Numbered from the stretch's first letter, positions 27,536 to 37,103 are shown. The stretch is DNA of 64,000 bases from Candidatus Gastranaerophilales bacterium (GCA_944324455.1 CALUWJ010000007.1:1-64000); one strand, 5' to 3'. Notes: a model not told the origin generated them from the sequence alone. Translations and numbers: made by a program.

Positions 27536-27573
27536 AAAAATAAGGCAGCTATATAAAACTCTGCCTTATTTTT
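27536..27573. terminator. Terminator of the pyruvate formate-lyase operon
   Basis: AAAAATAAGGCAG and CTGCCTTATTTTT form a stem with a 12-base loop, 20 bases beyond the stop codon of the glycyl-radical gene on the minus strand. Confidence 0.75.
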
Positions 27574-27592
27574 TATTGATTTTACTGTATTA

Positions 27593-27832
27593 TTAACCTA
27601 ATTTAGAATGGAATGTTCTTGAAATAACATCATCTTGTTGTTCTTTTGTTAATTTAATAAAATTAACAGCATAACCTGAAACTCTAACTGTTAATTGAGG
27701 ATATTTTTCAGGATGAGCTTGGGCATCTAATAGAGTATCTCTATTAAAAACATTAACATTTAAATGGTGTCCGCCTTTTTCAACATAACCATCTAATAAA
27801 TTGATTAAATTTTCTTCTTGTTGAGTAGTCAT
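27593..27832 (-). CDS. grcA: Glycyl-radical subunit of split pyruvate formate-lyase, copy 2
   Basis: The same 79-residue protein as at 18643-18882, with the radical Gly53 in RVSGYAV. It follows the pyruvate formate-lyase core by 54 bases on the same strand. The core lacks this domain, so this gene should supply the essential radical half of the enzyme. A perfect 30-bp palindrome and an AAAGGA site lie in the gap. DNA identity to the other copy is 238 of 240, with two silent changes, while the flanks differ; this points to recent duplication or gene conversion limited to the coding region. Confidence 0.93.
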   Translation of the reverse strand: MTTQQEENLINLLDGYVEKGGHHLNVNVFNRDTLLDAQAHPEKYPQLTVRVSGYAVNFIKLTKEQQDDVISRTFHSKLG

Positions 27833-27855
27833 ATTTCTATTCCTTTATATCTAAA

Positions 27856-27885
27856 ATTCAAAAGGCAGATATCTGCCTTTTGAAT
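27856..27885 (-). promoter_or_regulatory. Perfect 30-bp palindrome between enzyme core and radical subunit
   Basis: ATTCAAAAGGCAGAT is followed directly by its reverse complement. It starts one base after the core stop codon and ends 23 bases before the grcA start. In RNA it gives a strong hairpin with only a weak T run after it, so partial termination, mRNA end protection or processing that sets subunit ratio are all possible. Confidence 0.7.
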
Positions 27886-27886
27886 A

Positions 27887-29926
27887 CTATTGTACGTTAC
27901 CTGCGCAGCATCCGCAATCAAGCTGAATGTCACCCATAAATACTTCATCTTTACCTAGGGCATTTGGAATGATTGAGAATGTATTTGAAATACCGTCTTG
28001 TGCATCATTGAACGGTAATTTAGCTACTGACGCTAAAGATGCAACAGCACCGTTGCTATCACGTCCATGCATTGGGTTAGCACCAGGCGCTAGTGGAACA
28101 CCTGCTTTTCTTCCATCAGGAGTGTTACCTGTCTTTTTACCATAAACAACGTTTGATGTAATAGTTAAAATTGACATAGTAGGAATAGAATTTCTATATG
28201 TATAGTGTTTTCTAATCATTCCCATGAATTTCTTAACAATATTTACTGCAAATTGGTCAACTCTATCATCGTTGTTACCGTATTTAGGATAATCACCCTC
28301 TACTTCATAATCAACTACGATGCCATTTTCATCTCTGATGGTTTTAACTTTAGCATATTTAATAGCTGAAAGTGAATCTGCAACAACTGAAAGACCTGCA
28401 ATACCTGTTGCAAAATAACGTTTTACATCTCTATCATGTAATGCCATTTGAGATCTTTCATAGCAATATTTATCATGCATGTAGTGAATTACATTCAAAG
28501 TATTAACATATAGACCTGCTAGCCATTCCATCATATCTTCATATCTTTCCATTACTTCGTCAATGTTAAGATATTCTGATGTGATTGGTCTGAATCTTGG
28601 TCCAACTTGTTCTTTTAATCTTTCATCTACGCCGCCGTTGATTGCATACAACAAGCATTTAGCTAAGTTGGCACGAGCGCCGAAGAATTGCATTTCTTTA
28701 CCTACAACCATTGATGAAACACAACATGCAATAGCATAATCGTCACCGTGTGTAACTCTCATCATATCATCGTTTTCATATTGAATTGATGAAGTTGTGA
28801 TTGAAATATGAGCTGCATATTGTTTGAAATTGTGTGGTAATCTTTTTGACCAAAGTACTGTCATATTAGGTTCCGGTGCAGTACCAAGGTTTTCTAGTGT
28901 TCTTAAATATCTGAATGAGTTTTTAGTAACCATGTGACGTCCGTCAACACCAACACCACCGATTGATTCAGTTACCCAAGTAGGATCGCCTGAGAATAAT
29001 GAATTATATTCAGGAGTTCTTGCAAATTTAACCAATCTTAATTTCATAATGAAATGGTCAATTAATTCTTGAGCTTCTTCTTCAGTCAAAGTGCCGTTTT
29101 GTAAATCTCTTTCAATGAAAATATCAAGGAAAGTAGATGTTCTGCCTAAACTCATTGCAGCACCGTTTTGTTCTTTTACTGCTGAAAGATAACCAAAATA
29201 TAACCATTGAACAGCTTCTTTAGCGTTTTGAGCAGGTTTTGAAATATCATAACCATAAATTGCTCCTAATTCTTTCATTTCTTGAAGTGCCCTGATTTGT
29301 TCTGCTAATTCTTCTTTTAATTGAATTTTTTCAGGAGTCATTTCGCCATCAACTGAAGCATGTTGTTCTTTTTTATCTTCGATTAATCTGTCGATACCAT
29401 ATAATGCTACACGTCTATAATCACCAATAATACGACCACGACCGTATGCATCAGGAAGACCTGTTAATATAGCAGCGTGACGAGCTTTTCTCATTTCAGG
29501 AGTATATGCATCAAAAACACCTTGGTTGTGAGTTTTTCTGTATTTTGTGAATATTTCTGATATTTCGGGATCAACTTCATAACCATAAGATTTACAAGAT
29601 GTTTCTGCCATTCTGATACCGCCGAATGGTTGAAGTGAACGTTTTAAAGGTTTATCTGTTTGTAAACCAACAATTTTTTCCAAATCCTTATCAATATATC
29701 CTGCGCCATGAGAAGTGATTGTAGATACAATTTTTGTATCCATATCAACAACACCGCCGTTTTCTCTTTCTTGTTTGAACAAATCGCAGCATTCTTGCCA
29801 AAGTTTTGTAGTAGCTTCGGTAGGACCTGCCAAGAAACTTGAATCACCGTCATATGGAGTATAATTTCTTTGAATGAAATCTCTGACGTTAATTTCAGTT
29901 TGCCATTTACCTGGTTTAAATGTCAT
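27887..29926 (-). CDS. pflB: Pyruvate formate-lyase core subunit lacking the glycyl-radical domain
   Basis: A 679-residue protein, against about 740-760 for normal enzymes. The start ([22 protein letters not shown]) and the catalytic pair Cys401-Cys402 in AIACCVSSM are canonical. Similarity continues to [17 protein letters not shown]. At that point, where others run into the DGY...RVSGYAV radical domain, this protein ends with a short tail holding DCGCC. The missing domain is encoded separately just downstream. The enzyme converts pyruvate and CoA to formate and acetyl-CoA. No activase gene (pflA) is in the window. The intact surrounding frame and duplicated radical gene argue against a sequencing error. 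Confidence 0.93.
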   Translation of the reverse strand: MTFKPGKWQTEINVRDFIQRNYTPYDGDSSFLAGPTEATTKLWQECCDLFKQERENGGVVDMDTKIVSTITSHGAGYIDKDLEKIVGLQTDKPLKRSLQPFGGIRMAETSCKSYGYEVDPEISEIFTKYRKTHNQGVFDAYTPEMRKARHAAILTGLPDAYGRGRIIGDYRRVALYGIDRLIEDKKEQHASVDGEMTPEKIQLKEELAEQIRALQEMKELGAIYGYDISKPAQNAKEAVQWLYFGYLSAVKEQNGAAMSLGRTSTFLDIFIERDLQNGTLTEEEAQELIDHFIMKLRLVKFARTPEYNSLFSGDPTWVTESIGGVGVDGRHMVTKNSFRYLRTLENLGTAPEPNMTVLWSKRLPHNFKQYAAHISITTSSIQYENDDMMRVTHGDDYAIACCVSSMVVGKEMQFFGARANLAKCLLYAINGGVDERLKEQVGPRFRPITSEYLNIDEVMERYEDMMEWLAGLYVNTLNVIHYMHDKYCYERSQMALHDRDVKRYFATGIAGLSVVADSLSAIKYAKVKTIRDENGIVVDYEVEGDYPKYGNNDDRVDQFAVNIVKKFMGMIRKHYTYRNSIPTMSILTITSNVVYGKKTGNTPDGRKAGVPLAPGANPMHGRDSNGAVASLASVAKLPFNDAQDGISNTFSIIPNALGKDEVFMGDIQLDCGCCAGNVQ

Positions 29927-30084
29927 TTTATTTTCTCCTTTTTTAAACGTCTATATTCGATAAAATTATAACACAAAAAAAATTACAATCTTATTAATTA
30001 AAATCTTTATTTAATCTTAATAAGCAATCATGAAAAAATATGCTAATATTAATATGCAAGATAGGTAAAATCGAGGAGACAAAA

Positions 30085-31206
30085 ATGAAAATTCCTATTA
30101 TTAATTCAAAAAGACAATATGAAACAATAGCTGCTGAAGCCGAAAAAGCGGTCTTGGAAGTTATGAGAAGCGGTTCATACATTCTTGGCAGTAATAATAA
30201 AGAATTCGAAAAAGAAATGTGTGAATATCTTGATGTTAAACATGCAGTTGCGCTAAATTCAGGCACGGATGCGCTTCATTTAGCACTTCGCGCTCTTGAT
30301 ATAGGTGAAGGCGATGAAGTAATTTCAACAGCTTTTACTTTTGTTGCAACATCTGAATCAATCGGTATAGTTGGCGCTAAACCTGTTTTTGTTGATATTG
30401 ACCCTGATACATTTAATATTGACGCTTCTAAAATTGAAGCAGCAATCACCCCAAAAACAAAAGCTATTATCCCTGTTCATCTATACGGTCAACCTTGCGA
30501 TATGGATGTAATTATGGATATAGCTAAACGCCATAATTTATTTGTTATTGAAGACGCTTGCCAAGCAATTGGCGCAGAATACAAAGGCAAAAAAGTAGGT
30601 ACAATAGGCGATATCGGATGTTTCAGCTTCTATCCGACAAAAAACCTTGGCACAATGGGTGATGGCGGCATGGTAACAACAAATTCTCAATATTTAAAAG
30701 ATAGAATTTTAGCCCTAAGAAACCATGGCGGAGCTATTCGATATCATCATGATGAAATAGGTGTAAATTCAAGATTGGATGAAATTCAAGCGGCTATTTT
30801 AAGAGTAAAACTTCCTTATATTGATAAATGGAACAAATTAAGAAGAGAACATGCAAGCTATTATAATGAATTATTTAAAGACTGCAAACTAATTGAAACT
30901 CCAAAAGAGCTTGATAACACATATTGCGTATATCACCAATACACAGTTAAAATTCCAAACAGAGATGAAGTTCATAAATTGCTTGCCGAAGAAGGTATCG
31001 GAGCAATGATATATTATCCTATACCATTACATTTACAAAAAGTTCATGCAAAATATAATTTCAAAGAAGGTATGCTTCCATATACAGAAAAAGATACAAA
31101 ACTTGTTTTATCTTTACCTATGTTTGCGGAAATCACAAAAGAAGAACAAGAAACAGTTGCTAAAACACTGATTAAATGTGTTGAAAAAACAATGGCAACA
31201 GTATAA
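30085..31206 (+). CDS. DegT/DnrJ/EryC1 family sugar aminotransferase
   Basis: A 373-residue PLP enzyme. Segments [27 protein letters not shown] and [16 protein letters not shown], the last with the PLP lysine, define the family. It aminates keto-sugar nucleotides for LPS, glycan or flagellin modification. The ATG at 30085 follows GAGGAG; the longer frame has no such site. It stands alone, divergent from pyruvate formate-lyase, with the phosphohexomutase 1 kb away on the other strand. The substrate is not determinable. Confidence 0.9.
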   Translation: MKIPIINSKRQYETIAAEAEKAVLEVMRSGSYILGSNNKEFEKEMCEYLDVKHAVALNSGTDALHLALRALDIGEGDEVISTAFTFVATSESIGIVGAKPVFVDIDPDTFNIDASKIEAAITPKTKAIIPVHLYGQPCDMDVIMDIAKRHNLFVIEDACQAIGAEYKGKKVGTIGDIGCFSFYPTKNLGTMGDGGMVTTNSQYLKDRILALRNHGGAIRYHHDEIGVNSRLDEIQAAILRVKLPYIDKWNKLRREHASYYNELFKDCKLIETPKELDNTYCVYHQYTVKIPNRDEVHKLLAEEGIGAMIYYPIPLHLQKVHAKYNFKEGMLPYTEKDTKLVLSLPMFAEITKEEQETVAKTLIKCVEKTMATV

Positions 31207-31215
31207 AACACTTTT

Positions 31216-31248
31216 AAAAATAGCTCCTTTATTAAGGAGCTATTTTTT
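31216..31248. terminator. Bidirectional terminator
   Basis: AAAAATAGCTCCTT and AAGGAGCTATTTTT form the stem with a TATT-type loop. It separates the convergent sugar aminotransferase gene and the gene ending at 31248. Confidence 0.85.
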
Positions 31249-32105
31249 TACAAGATTAAAGCTAAAATCATTAAGATAATTGACCCGATTTGCATACCTG
31301 TTGAAGCATATTTTTGAATTTTATTTGCCTCATATAACTTAGCGGTTTGCTGCGCATTAGCAGCAGCTTGGAGCCTTTGAAGCCTTAAATATTCATCATC
31401 GGATGAAAAATCTCTCTGAAATATTTTTCGCTCAAGTCGATTTAATCTTAAACCGACAGGGTCTTGAGAATATGTTTTAGAAAAAAGAACTGTTTCAAGC
31501 CCTGCAAGCTGAATGAAAATATCTGAATTTTCATATTTATTTTGTGAACCCATATATTGTTCAATGTCTTGCGTCATTGTATAAGGTTGTTCATAGTGAT
31601 ACGAAGGGTCTTGGGCAACTACGTCTTTTTTAATATACGCTTTTAGTCTTTCAGTCCTAGAAGCAAGATTACCGTCTTGGCTTGAACCGAAAATTTTCTT
31701 TTCTAATCTATCCAATCTTTTATAGATATTTTCTTTTTCATAAGTCGTATTAAACATTTGATACTCAAGCGCATCTATTTGAGGATAATTTACCCCTGCA
31801 ACTTCTGTATCATCAATTTCATAAGCTTTTTTTATGCTATCCTCATAAGATTCAAAACCAAGCGCTTCATTTAATTTTTGTATTCTTTTGTCTGTTGATA
31901 AATTACTTGAAGCTTGACCAAAAACATTATTTTCAATTCTTGTTAATCTTTTTTGAATATCATCTTTACTATATTCAAAACCCCAAATAGAATTTTCTAT
32001 TTTAGATAATTGAATATCTTTAGCATCTTGCGCACAGCAACAAATGTTGGTATTTATAAACAACAATAATAAAAAAGCTATTAAGTTTATTTTTAATATT
32101 TTCAT
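31248..32105 (-). CDS. Secreted or membrane-anchored repeat protein, unknown
   Basis: The start at 32105 gives a 285-residue protein with a signal peptide (hydrophobic LIAFLLLLFI, then CCCAQ). The mature part has three repeats of about 33 residues with the pattern L-E-x-x-x-F-x-x-x-Y-x-x-D-x-x-x-x-R-L-x-R-[LI]-E-x-x-[IV]-F, starting near residues 37, 111 and 202. A C-terminal hydrophobic helix (GSIILMILALIL) ends the protein. I know no named domain for it. It is likely envelope-associated. No ribosome-binding site is seen; a TATAAT lies only 8-13 bases before the ATG, so the message may be leaderless. Confidence 0.7.
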   Translation of the reverse strand: MKILKINLIAFLLLLFINTNICCCAQDAKDIQLSKIENSIWGFEYSKDDIQKRLTRIENNVFGQASSNLSTDKRIQKLNEALGFESYEDSIKKAYEIDDTEVAGVNYPQIDALEYQMFNTTYEKENIYKRLDRLEKKIFGSSQDGNLASRTERLKAYIKKDVVAQDPSYHYEQPYTMTQDIEQYMGSQNKYENSDIFIQLAGLETVLFSKTYSQDPVGLRLNRLERKIFQRDFSSDDEYLRLQRLQAAANAQQTAKLYEANKIQKYASTGMQIGSIILMILALIL

Positions 32106-32163
32106 ACACAACATTATATCAATATTTAATATTTTTTTTCTTAGAAGCAAGTACTATTATGTA

Positions 32164-33678
32164 TTATACTTTTTGAGTCGTATATTCTTCTACTAATTTA
32201 TTTGTCAAATTCACAAGAATATTTTTATAATTTTCACATTTTTCTTTTGTTTTTGCTTCAAACCTTAAAGTAAACACAGGTTCTGTATTACTTTGTCTGA
32301 TAAGCGCAAAACCATCTTCAAAAATTATTCTTAGTCCGTCTATTGTAATGATTTCTTTAATTTTTGAATTAAATAATTCGGAATTAATTAAACCTTTTAA
32401 TTTTTCTAAAACATCTTTTTTATATTCATTAGGACATTTTAATCTGACTTCATCAGATAAATATACTTTTGTAAAAGGCTCCAATAAATCCGATAATTTA
32501 AAATCAGGATTTTTCATTTTATTTTTAGCAACAATTTCAATCAATCTGCAACCGGCGTAAATAGCGTCATCATAGCCGTAGTATCTGTCTTTAAAAAATG
32601 TATGACCTGACATTTCGCCGGCTAAAAGGGCATTTGTTTCTCTCATTTTAGATTTTATATAACCATGGCCTGTTTTTGTCATAATTGCAGTTGCGCCCAA
32701 GTTTTCAATAGTATCATATAATACTTGAGAACATTTAACTTCTGATACCACCGTTGGTTTTTCGCCATGGATTTTCAGCGTATTAATTAAATCTATTGCA
32801 TAAATTAAAAGTAATTTATCACCTGATAAAACTTCGCCATCTGATGTTATTGCACCAATTCTATCTGAATCACCGTCAAAAGCAATACCTAAATCAGCTT
32901 TATTTTCAACAACCGCTTTTTTAATTGCATCTAGCGTTTTAATATCGGAAGGATTTGGATGATGGTTAGGGAAAGTGCCATCAGGCTCTGAGAATAATTC
33001 AACAACCTCGCAGCCTAAGTCCCTATATAGCTGAGGAGCAACTATTCCGCCTGTTGCATTAGCACTATCTACAACAACTTTAATTTTTTTATCACCATAT
33101 TTTCCGATTGAACCAAACATATCATAAATTTTATTTTGATAATTTGAAATTATATCGTATTCATGGCAAAAGCCGCTAATAGCTTGCCTATATCCGCTGC
33201 TTTTTTCATTTAATTCTATTGTTAAATTTTTTACTTCTTTAATTTGTTCTTCACTAAGACTTTTTTTATTAAAAGTCATTTTTAAACCGTTATATTCGCT
33301 TGGATTATGAGAAGCAGTAACAATTAAAGCCCCCATAACCTTTTTATTTTCTGTTATTTCAGGGTCAATTTTTGCAAATTCACTAAAATAGCCTAGTGGA
33401 GTGGGAGCTAAACCTAAATCTAAAATATTTGCCCCCATTGAAGTTACTCCTTGGATAATTGCTTTTTTTAACTCGGAAGAATGTGTTCTTGCATCCATAC
33501 AAACAGTGAATAACAAATCTTTTGCTTGTTTTTCCTGCCCCATTTCTTTTAATTGCTTAATAACAAAAGCCACATAACCCTTTGCACAACAAAAAAATAA
33601 AGCAGAATTGACTTCAGAAGGAAATATTCCTCTTATATCATTTTTTCCGAACGCTTTTGTATTTAAAGTATTATCCAT
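32164..33678 (-). CDS. Phosphomannomutase/phosphoglucomutase
   Basis: A 504-residue alpha-D-phosphohexomutase. The phosphoserine loop is TASHNPSEYNG, the metal loop DGDSDR, the sugar loop GEMSGH and the phosphate loop RQSNTEPVF. All four catalytic loops are intact. It interconverts hexose 1- and 6-phosphates for nucleotide sugars and cell-surface glycans. It is monocistronic with its own AGGAG; neighbours are a secreted protein gene and a divergent regulator. Confidence 0.93.
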   Translation of the reverse strand: MDNTLNTKAFGKNDIRGIFPSEVNSALFFCCAKGYVAFVIKQLKEMGQEKQAKDLLFTVCMDARTHSSELKKAIIQGVTSMGANILDLGLAPTPLGYFSEFAKIDPEITENKKVMGALIVTASHNPSEYNGLKMTFNKKSLSEEQIKEVKNLTIELNEKSSGYRQAISGFCHEYDIISNYQNKIYDMFGSIGKYGDKKIKVVVDSANATGGIVAPQLYRDLGCEVVELFSEPDGTFPNHHPNPSDIKTLDAIKKAVVENKADLGIAFDGDSDRIGAITSDGEVLSGDKLLLIYAIDLINTLKIHGEKPTVVSEVKCSQVLYDTIENLGATAIMTKTGHGYIKSKMRETNALLAGEMSGHTFFKDRYYGYDDAIYAGCRLIEIVAKNKMKNPDFKLSDLLEPFTKVYLSDEVRLKCPNEYKKDVLEKLKGLINSELFNSKIKEIITIDGLRIIFEDGFALIRQSNTEPVFTLRFEAKTKEKCENYKNILVNLTNKLVEEYTTQKV

Positions 33679-33767
33679 TAATCCTCCTTAAAGTCTTTGA
33701 TAGATATTATTATATAATAAAAATTATTTTGTAGCATTTTTCTAAAATTAATTGTATAATCTACAAT

Positions 33768-34685
33768 ATGGAAAATGAAATTAAAATTACCAAGGAACAA
33801 TTTGACGATTTATTAAAACTGTCAAATATTGAGATTGCGGCAGATACACAAGAAGATTACAAAGAACTGGTATCAAGGGCTTTAATTGAGCTGGAGCGAA
33901 AACTGAACTATTTTAATACTCCTTTAAGCTTTTTTACAGCCGAAGTTACAAATGTATTAATTGTTGATGATACTGAATTATCAATTTTTCAATTATCCGT
34001 TATGCTTCAAAAAATCGGCATGAATGTATATGTTGCAAGAAACAAAGAAGAAGCTCTTGCAGAATTTAAGAAAAAGAACTTTGATTTTCTTGTTCTTGAT
34101 TTATATTTACCTGATTACAAAGATGGTTTTGAGCTTATTAAAGCTGCAAACGAAATCAAAAACAAAGAAAATAAAAACTTTAAAATCATCGCCATTTCAG
34201 GAACAGATAATCCTAAAATAATCCAAGAAGCATATAAACTTGCTATTGATGAATTTATTTCAAAAGCCCCTCAATGGCATGAAAAAGTTTTAAAATTCAT
34301 TTCAAATTCCGTTAGCAAAATTGCAAGTGATGAATTTACAAGATATTACATTAACGACAATATTTGTGCTTTAACTTTATATAAAATAAATAATGAAAAA
34401 TATGTTGATAAAGTTATAAAAGAAGTTAATGCAAATGTTTTGACGGGCAAACAAAACATCATATTCAACATGGAACACATAAAAATATTCTCCGACAATT
34501 TTGCAAACTTATTTGCAGAAGTCTATAAAGCAACAAGCTTAAAGGACGGAATGTTTATTTTAATTAAACCATGTGAAGATGTTATAAAAGCTCTTGAATA
34601 TGTCTTTTTAACAGACGCAATTCAAATATTCAACACAATGGAAGAAGCAATAGAATATATTGAAAGAACAAACTTTAACTTCTAA
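33768..34685 (+). CDS. Response regulator with REC and C-terminal STAS-like domains
   Basis: A 305-residue protein. After 60 helical residues a receiver domain spans about 60-185: Asp67/Asp68 in VLIVDD, phospho-acceptor Asp111 in FLVLDLYLPD, and Lys in FISKAP. From about 200 the sequence resembles a STAS domain (NICALTLYKINNEKY, then IIFNMEHIKIFSDNFANL), as in anti-sigma-factor antagonists. It has no DNA-binding domain. A phosphorylated STAS output could switch a sigma or kinase partner. No cognate kinase is nearby. The 3' end overlaps convergent lpxK by 4 bases. Confidence 0.75.
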   Translation: MENEIKITKEQFDDLLKLSNIEIAADTQEDYKELVSRALIELERKLNYFNTPLSFFTAEVTNVLIVDDTELSIFQLSVMLQKIGMNVYVARNKEEALAEFKKKNFDFLVLDLYLPDYKDGFELIKAANEIKNKENKNFKIIAISGTDNPKIIQEAYKLAIDEFISKAPQWHEKVLKFISNSVSKIASDEFTRYYINDNICALTLYKINNEKYVDKVIKEVNANVLTGKQNIIFNMEHIKIFSDNFANLFAEVYKATSLKDGMFILIKPCEDVIKALEYVFLTDAIQIFNTMEEAIEYIERTNFNF

Positions 34686-35737
34686 TCAATATCTTGAATA
34701 ATATTTTCTAATTCCAATGCACAAAAAGAATAACCAACAATATCCTTAACAAGATTTTTCAATTTTGCTTCATCTTTTTGTGTTGTAATAAAAACATTTA
34801 CATCGTTTTCATCTGCTTTTTTAATTAAATCTTTAATATCATCAATTGTATATTTATGATGATCGTCAAAAGAAATTTTTAATTCTTGGTGATAATATTT
34901 ATCTACAAAATCAAAAAATTGCACTGGTTGACCTATTGCACAAAATGATATAACTTTTTTTGTATTTTTCTTAATATTTGCGCCTGTTTGGATGTTATAT
35001 ATTCTTTTTGGGCTCATTGTGCATTTCTTTATAGGTAAATTGAAATTATCTTTTATCCAAACAACCGCATCAGAAAAATTTTCATCTCCTTTATCAACAA
35101 GAATTATCTCATTTGCTCTTTTAATTTGTTCGATTGGCTCTCTTAAAGGCCCTAAGGGCAAAAGATGATTGTTTCCAAAACGCATTTTTGAATCAATCAC
35201 AATAATTGCTTTATCTTTTTTTATTGTTCTGTTTGAAAAACCATCATCTAAAATTACAACCTCAACTCCGTATTTTATTATTGCCAATTCGCAAGCTTTA
35301 ATTCTATCTTTTGAAGTAATTACAACAACATTTTTGCTGACCTTTTTAGCTAATTGAAAAGGCTCATCTCCACACAAGGAACCATCTTTAAATTTTATTT
35401 CTTTATTATCTTTTATTATATTGGGGGTTTTATTTGATAATTTTGCACCATAACCCCTTGATATTATTGCAGTTTTTTTATTTTTTGATATTTCATTTGC
35501 CAATTGAGCAACAATTGGAGTTTTACCTACTCCGCCTGTTGTCAAATTGCCAACACAAATTACATAAGCTCCAACTTTTTTTTCGGTTAAAAAATGTTTT
35601 TCATATAAAAAATTTTTCAAATTAATTACATTTTTATAAAAAAATTCAGCAATTTTTAAAACGCTATTTAAGGCAAAATTCGGTTTTTGCCTTAAATAGT
35701 GAATATCTTGAAAATTTGTTTTTATATTTTTTTGCAT
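34682..35737 (-). CDS. lpxK: Tetraacyldisaccharide 4'-kinase
   Basis: A 351-residue inner-membrane-associated kinase. The P-loop is in VGNLTTGGVGKTPIV, and RGYG, GDEPFQLA and LDDGFSNR are hallmark LpxK segments. It phosphorylates the 4' position of the lipid A precursor, so the cell makes lipopolysaccharide. It lies 1 base after the MlaD-like gene in one operon with the mla genes, a grouping that couples outer-membrane lipid synthesis with lipid transport. Confidence 0.93.
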   Translation of the reverse strand: MQKNIKTNFQDIHYLRQKPNFALNSVLKIAEFFYKNVINLKNFLYEKHFLTEKKVGAYVICVGNLTTGGVGKTPIVAQLANEISKNKKTAIISRGYGAKLSNKTPNIIKDNKEIKFKDGSLCGDEPFQLAKKVSKNVVVITSKDRIKACELAIIKYGVEVVILDDGFSNRTIKKDKAIIVIDSKMRFGNNHLLPLGPLREPIEQIKRANEIILVDKGDENFSDAVVWIKDNFNLPIKKCTMSPKRIYNIQTGANIKKNTKKVISFCAIGQPVQFFDFVDKYYHQELKISFDDHHKYTIDDIKDLIKKADENDVNVFITTQKDEAKLKNLVKDIVGYSFCALELENIIQDID

Positions 35738-35738
35738 A

Positions 35739-37103
35739 TTAGAACATCAATCTGAACAATAAAAATCTTTTATTTAATTTTTCGGAGAATTTTTTAACAT
35801 TTTTTGTAATTGTTAAAACATCTTTTACTGTTGATTTTAGTTTCAGTTTTTCGTCATCTTCAAGTTTATTATAATCATTCATGATTTTAGAAATATTATC
35901 GGTAATATTAGATAAATTACTGATTGTATTTGTAATATCTTCTTTTAATTTTTCATCTTTTGTATATTCATTTATATATGTAGTGATTTCGTTAAGATTT
36001 CTCATAGTTTCATCTATATCATCTATAATTTCTCTGCTTTGAGCATCTTCTAACAACTTATTAATATTATCAGACATTTTACCGACTGACTTTATACTGC
36101 CCACTACATCATTTTTCAAGTTTTCATCACTTATTATATTATTAACATTGTTTGATAATAACGTTAAGCTATCAATCAATTCTTCAGATTGCTTAATTAA
36201 ACCTTCGATTTCTGTTTTACTTGAATCAATTAATAATGCAGCTTTATCAAGAGTTGTGTTAGCATTTTTTGTCAATTCTTTTATATTTTGTGCTGAACTT
36301 TTAATAGAACCGATAAATTCATCAGATAAAATTTCAGATATCTTATCGTTTGTTTCAAGCATTGCTCTTGTTGCTCTAAAACCTAAATCCATAAATTCAG
36401 ACATTCTCATTGGTTCAATTACGGTGTATTTTAAATCCTTTTTAGGAGTTTGAATAATTTCACCATCCGCCAAAGAAAACATCAGCTTATTATTTTGAAA
36501 TTTAACATCTATCATATCTCTATCTATTATTAAACCGGGGAGATTGATAACATAAGTTAATTTCATAGCATTTTTTGTATTTATTCTTTGTTTTTCCATG
36601 TATGGAAGTTGTGATTTATTTAATATTTCAACATCAACAACCTTTCCGATTTCCACAACGCCATCAGACAATTCCATAAATATGGGGTCATTTATTGAAA
36701 CTGCTTTTGCAGTATTTTTTAAAGGAGAATATACAATCTCACTTCTGGGAGGAGTAACCTCTAAAAATTGCTCCCCGATTAAACCGGATTGTTGAATAGA
36801 AATAGTTGAAGCATAAGGAATACTTATTTCTTTTTCTGTTACAACAAAGCGGATATTAATATAGCTGTCTTTACCGTTAATTATGGGTGTAATTTCTTCT
36901 ATTTGACCTATTCTAAGCCCCATCATCTGAACTTGAGAACCCGCTCTTATTCCGTTAATATCTTTAAATGCAACATCAATTCTCTCTCCGCTGGATAAAC
37001 TTCTTCCTTTTATCCAAAGAACAGTAAATATCAAAATAAATATGGCACTCAAAGTCAAAATGCCCACTTTTATTGATGAAGAATATTTCTTTTTTTTATC
37101 CAT
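35739..37103 (-). CDS. mlaD: MlaD/MCE-domain lipid transport protein
   Basis: A 454-residue protein. An N-terminal transmembrane helix (GILTLSAIFILIFTVLWIKG) is followed by an MCE domain with GIRAGSQVQMMGLRIGQI. The 220-residue C-terminal tail is a long predicted coiled coil (SNNVNNIISDENLKND and similar units). It is longer than E. coli MlaD and closer to cyanobacterial and plastid TGD2-type proteins. It should form a lipid-shuttling ring or tube above the MlaE permease. Operon mlaE-mlaF-mlaD-lpxK. Confidence 0.9.
   Translation of the reverse strand: MDKKKKYSSSIKVGILTLSAIFILIFTVLWIKGRSLSSGERIDVAFKDINGIRAGSQVQMMGLRIGQIEEITPIINGKDSYINIRFVVTEKEISIPYASTISIQQSGLIGEQFLEVTPPRSEIVYSPLKNTAKAVSINDPIFMELSDGVVEIGKVVDVEILNKSQLPYMEKQRINTKNAMKLTYVINLPGLIIDRDMIDVKFQNNKLMFSLADGEIIQTPKKDLKYTVIEPMRMSEFMDLGFRATRAMLETNDKISEILSDEFIGSIKSSAQNIKELTKNANTTLDKAALLIDSSKTEIEGLIKQSEELIDSLTLLSNNVNNIISDENLKNDVVGSIKSVGKMSDNINKLLEDAQSREIIDDIDETMRNLNEITTYINEYTKDEKLKEDITNTISNLSNITDNISKIMNDYNKLEDDEKLKLKSTVKDVLTITKNVKKFSEKLNKRFLLFRLMF

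Noticed and set aside
27590-27890. Sequencing frameshift splitting a normal pyruvate formate-lyase
   Set aside because: The core has its own in-frame tail and stop, a palindrome and a ribosome-binding site lie in the gap, and an identical stand-alone radical gene exists 9 kb away behind another gene, so the split is most likely real.
29994-30266. 90-residue minus-strand open frame over the start of the sugar aminotransferase
   Set aside because: It is the shadow of a clearly coding PLP-enzyme frame and has no ribosome-binding site.
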